Source: Pseudomonadota bacterium (GTDB lineage: Bacteria; Pseudomonadota; Gammaproteobacteria; Burkholderiales; Burkholderiaceae). From it: DNA of 10,565 nucleotides. The stretch covers positions 1 through 10,565 of the forward strand of contig JAKORH010000080.1 of NCBI GenBank assembly GCA_029777935.1. The letters are read 5' to 3'. Positions 7,944-10,565 of the stretch are shown one piece after another (within the stretch, counting starts at the first letter, position 1; every line of letters starts with the position of its first letter). Below the pieces are notes generated by a model, which saw only the letters and a program-made list of their open reading frames with translations, did no database searches and was not told the origin of the DNA. The translations under genes and the position numbers were made by a program.

Positions 7944-8018
7944 GGTGTCATTCCCGCGCAAGCGGGAATCCAGCAGTGGTGGCCCGGGCTGGATGCCCGC
8001 TTGCGCGGGCATGACACC
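7944..8018. repeat. Long inverted repeat: two head-to-head palindromic units between ppiA and ppiB
   Basis: A 31-base unit at 7944-7974 is repeated inverted at 7988-8018, with 13 bases between and two differences. Each unit is itself a hairpin: 7950-7957/7962-7969 with loop GCAA, and 7993-8000/8005-8012 with loop TTGC (GCAA on the other strand). The two differences (7952 and 7967 against 8010 and 7995) fall on paired stem positions: a T-A pair in one copy is a G-C pair in the other. The unit belongs to the same family as the pair at 6309-6378. It lies between two genes on the same strand, so it should be transcribed with them. Confidence 0.88.
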
Positions 8019-8027
8019 TTGCCCGTG

Positions 8028-8600
8028 CTACTTGCTCGTGATCTTCGCGGACTTGATCACGATCGGCTTGACGGGAAGATTCTGGAACGGGCCGGAGGCC
8101 GTGGTGGCGGCGGCCCTGATCTTGTCCACCACGTCCATGCCTTCGACCACGCGGCCGAATACCGCGTAGCCGTGGCCGTCAAAGCTGGGGTAATTCAGGC
8201 GCTCGTTGTTGGCGACGTTGATGAAGAACTGCGAGGTCGCCGAGTCCGGCACGCTGGTGCGCGCCATCGCGATCGTGCCGCGGTCGTTCTTCAGGCCGTT
8301 CTGGCTTTCGAGCGGAATCGGCGCGCTGGTCGGCTTCTGGTTCAGATCCGGCGTGTAGCCGCCGCCCTGGATCATGAAGCCGTCGATCACGCGGTGGAAG
8401 ATCGTGCCGTCATAGAAGCCGCTCTTCACGTAGGCGAGGAAGTTCGCGACCGTCTTCGGCGCCTTGTCGGCGCTCAGCTCGAGCACGATGTTGCCGTCGG
8501 TGGTCTCGAGCGTCACTCGTGGCGTGGCGGGCGACTGCGCGAACGCGGGCAGAGCGGCCATCAGCAATGCGGCAAGCAAGCCGCGGCGGGTAAGAATCAT
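8028..8600 (-). CDS. ppiA: Periplasmic peptidyl-prolyl cis-trans isomerase A (cyclophilin)
   Basis: This exported cyclophilin assists proline isomerisation of envelope proteins. From ATG at 8600 it has 190 residues, the same as E. coli PpiA. The N-terminus is a signal peptide (MILTRRG, hydrophobic run, AFA cleavage site at about 21/22). Domain markers are FHRV (68-71), [18 protein letters not shown] and QFFINV. A frame open to 8675 adds 25 residues encoded by the palindromic repeat and is rejected. Upstream are two tandem Shine-Dalgarno-like sites: AAGGAG directly abutting the ATG and CAGGAG nine bases upstream, the better-spaced one. The gene is the paralogue of adjacent ppiB and shares with it a 43-base block with one mismatch. 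A TTG start three codons earlier is possible. Confidence 0.94.
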   Translation of the reverse strand: MILTRRGLLAALLMAALPAFAQSPATPRVTLETTDGNIVLELSADKAPKTVANFLAYVKSGFYDGTIFHRVIDGFMIQGGGYTPDLNQKPTSAPIPLESQNGLKNDRGTIAMARTSVPDSATSQFFINVANNERLNYPSFDGHGYAVFGRVVEGMDVVDKIRAAATTASGPFQNLPVKPIVIKSAKITSK

Positions 8601-8615
8601 CTCCTTCAACTCCTG
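8601..8615 (-). promoter_or_regulatory. Tandem ribosome-binding sites before ppiA
   Basis: Reading the minus strand towards the ATG, CAGGAG is followed by TTG and then AAGGAG, which abuts the ATG. Only CAGGAG has normal spacing (nine bases) to ATG 8600. The abutting AAGGAG would instead suit a start further into the gene, where no good start codon exists. Confidence 0.5.
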
Positions 8616-8630
8616 TCGATCAATGGTCCA

Positions 8631-8704
8631 CCGTCGCCCCGGCGCAGGCCGGGGCCCAATCTTGCCGACTCGCAATTGGGCCCCGGCCTGCGCCGTGGCG
8701 ACGG
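8631..8704. repeat. Long inverted repeat of a second palindromic family, upstream of ppiA
   Basis: Bases 8631-8660 and 8675-8704 are reverse complements over 30 bases with one mismatch (8639 against 8696), separated by 14 bases. Each arm contains its own hairpin: 8636-8643/8648-8655 with loop GCAG, and 8680-8687/8692-8699 with loop CTGC. The second of these has one unpaired position caused by the change at 8696. The plan (GTC, 8-bp stem, 4-base loop, 8-bp stem, CCA) equals that of the repeats at 6309 and 7944, but the stem sequence (GCCCCGGC) is different. It lies in the 146-base gap between the TPR gene stop and the ppiA start. Confidence 0.88.
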
Positions 8705-8746
8705 GTTCTCACGGTAGCGCACTCTTCGCGCCGTTGCCGTGCAAGG

Positions 8747-9328
8747 TCAATGCACCGCGCGCACGCGCGTGCCCAGTTCGCGCGCCAGCGCCAGCTTGGC
8801 CGGCGCGGTGCGGCTTTTCGGATCGAGGTTCGCGGCTTCCTGGTAACTCGCCGCTGCCATCGCCACGTACAGATCGCCGAGGTTCTCATAGGCCGTGACG
8901 TAGCCGGGATTGGCGATGATCGCCTTGCGCAACTGCTCGCGTGCCGCCTCGTATTTTCCCTGCCCCGCGTACAGCACGCCAAGGTTGTTGTACGGCTCCG
9001 GCAGCTCCGGGAAATCCTGCGTCAGCGCCTCGAAGGCCGTGGCGGCGTCGTCCTTGCGCCCCAGCTCGCTCAGGATCACGCCGCGCTGGAAGCGCACTTG
9101 CGCATCGTGCGGGCTGCGGGCGAGGGAGGCGTCGGCGCGCGCCAGCGCGTCGTTCCACTGCTGCTTGGCCATCAGCGCCGCGATCTGCGACGCGTCGCTC
9201 TGTGGCTGCGGCACCGCCGCCGGCGGCTCGGCGGCGACCTGCCCGTGCGCGCCCGGCGCCAGCGCGAGCATCGCGGCGGCCAGCAGCGCCGAGGCGGCCG
9301 GCAGGCAACGGGAGCGGAAGAAGCGCAA
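8747..9328 (-). CDS. Secreted tetratricopeptide repeat (TPR) protein
   Basis: This 193-residue exported protein is of unknown specific role; TPR domains generally bind other proteins. The N-terminus is a signal peptide (RFFRSR, hydrophobic run to about 26, likely cleavage near AHGQV). A short Ala/Pro/Gln linker follows, then helical repeats: a degenerate first unit about 45-75 ([20 protein letters not shown]), clear TPRs at about 76-108 ([21 protein letters not shown]) and 110-142 ([21 protein letters not shown]), and a last unit ([19 protein letters not shown]) that is about five residues shorter than canonical. The start is TTG at 9328: no in-frame ATG lies upstream, and the ATG at residue 20 would destroy the signal peptide. 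No Shine-Dalgarno is visible. It heads the ppiA-ppiB-lpxH series, which may point to a role in envelope folding or assembly. Confidence 0.85.
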   Translation of the reverse strand: MRFFRSRCLPAASALLAAAMLALAPGAHGQVAAEPPAAVPQPQSDASQIAALMAKQQWNDALARADASLARSPHDAQVRFQRGVILSELGRKDDAATAFEALTQDFPELPEPYNNLGVLYAGQGKYEAAREQLRKAIIANPGYVTAYENLGDLYVAMAAASYQEAANLDPKSRTAPAKLALARELGTRVRAVH

Positions 9329-9344
9329 GGGAGAGGGCGCAGTC

Positions 9345-9378
9345 GCGTTGATATACTGCGCGGCGATTCTATCAACGC
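9345..9378. promoter_or_regulatory. Overlapping face-to-face promoters within an inverted repeat (TPR gene / cysS)
   Basis: GCGTTGATA (9345-9353) is repeated inverted as TATCAACGC (9370-9378). The left arm leads into TG-A-TATACT on the plus strand (hexamer 9352-9357), an extended -10 aimed at cysS. The right arm gives TG-A-TAGAAT on the minus strand (hexamer 9371-9366), an extended -10 aimed at the TPR gene. Each hexamer matches TATAAT at five of six positions. Neither has a recognisable -35. Predicted start sites (about 9364 plus, about 9359 minus) lie between the two boxes, so polymerase binding would be mutually exclusive. This is inference from motif match; the local AT-rich patch in a GC-rich region supports it. 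Confidence 0.55.
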
Positions 9379-9405
9379 AGTCCTACGCAGTCCGATCCGA
9401 CTCAG

Positions 9406-9426
9406 ATGCATTCGCGGCGCTGTTGA
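9406..9426 (+). CDS. Possible six-codon leader ORF (MHSRRC) upstream of cysS
   Basis: ATG at 9406 opens a six-codon frame reading Met-His-Ser-Arg-Arg-Cys and ending at TGA 9424-9426, eighty bases before the cysS start and out of frame with it. The only sense codon next to the stop is TGT for cysteine, the amino acid handled by the downstream enzyme. No Shine-Dalgarno is obvious upstream, and a frame this short can arise by chance. I list it as a candidate regulatory leader, not as a proven gene. Confidence 0.25.
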   Translation: MHSRRC

Positions 9427-9456
9427 CGTTCCGTCGTTTCCCTCGCGCCGCTGCAT
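9406..9456 (+). promoter_or_regulatory. Bulged hairpin in the cysS leader
   Basis: ATGCA (9406-9410) pairs with TGCAT (9452-9456) and GCGGCGC (9414-9420) pairs with GCGCCGC (9445-9451), giving 12 base pairs with a 3-base TTC bulge. The 24-base loop holds a small GACG/CGTC hairpin (9425-9428/9432-9435). A second hairpin, CGTCG/CGACG at 9462-9466/9470-9474, follows. CGTCG also occurs at 9432-9436, so alternative pairing with 9470-9474 is possible. The stem starts exactly on the ATG of the short leader ORF. Confidence 0.5.
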
Positions 9457-9505
9457 CGCGCCGTCGTTCCGACGCGCGCCTACATCACCCGCGGATTGCC
9501 GACCA

Positions 9506-10565
<1,060 letters not shown>

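Noticed and set aside
7944..8018. Intrinsic terminator or CRISPR-like repeat
   Set aside because: There is no U-run after the hairpins on either strand, and only two inverted units rather than a direct spaced array.

Overview
This window is GC-rich bacterial chromosome carrying nine complete genes plus the 5' part of a tenth. Protein features point to a betaproteobacterium, probably Burkholderiales-like. The short CysE has a betaproteobacterial-type C-terminal tail. The trmJ-cysE pair and the divergent cysS / TPR-ppiA-ppiB-lpxH arrangement are also, from memory, typical of that class; I could not check this by search. Codon use is uniformly G/C-ending and every gene is a core housekeeping type. 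I see no phage, IS transposase, CRISPR array, rRNA or tRNA.

Layout. Bases 102-4001 (minus strand) form a tight operon suhB-dsbB-mutS. The suhB stop and dsbB start overlap in an ATGA, and dsbB and mutS are 22 bases apart. Divergently on the plus strand lie trmJ (tRNA 2'-O-methyltransferase) and cysE (serine acetyltransferase), 4066-5641. A structured non-coding element of about 207 bp with terminal inverted repeats fills the gap before a convergent minus-strand gene for a secreted DsrE-like protein (5862-6290). Next comes a minus-strand cluster read from 9328 down to 6519: a secreted TPR protein, ppiA (periplasmic cyclophilin), ppiB (cytoplasmic cyclophilin) and lpxH (lipid A synthesis). cysS starts at 9506 on the plus strand and runs off the right edge.

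The genes serve envelope and protein-folding quality control (dsbB, ppiA, ppiB, lpxH, the TPR protein), sulfur and cysteine metabolism (cysE, cysS, the DsrE-like protein) and nucleic acid maintenance (mutS, trmJ, suhB). 

There is no obvious new multi-gene system. The interest lies between the genes. First, the TPR/cysS intergenic region has a 9-bp inverted repeat whose arms supply extended -10 promoters facing each other. Second, the cysS leader holds a six-codon ORF ending in Cys-stop at the base of a bulged hairpin, a speculative candidate for cysteine-linked control of cysS. Third, three inverted pairs of small palindromic repeats share an 8-bp stem / 4-nt loop / 8-bp stem plan, with compensatory base changes in one pair. 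Fourth, there is the MITE-like element after cysE.
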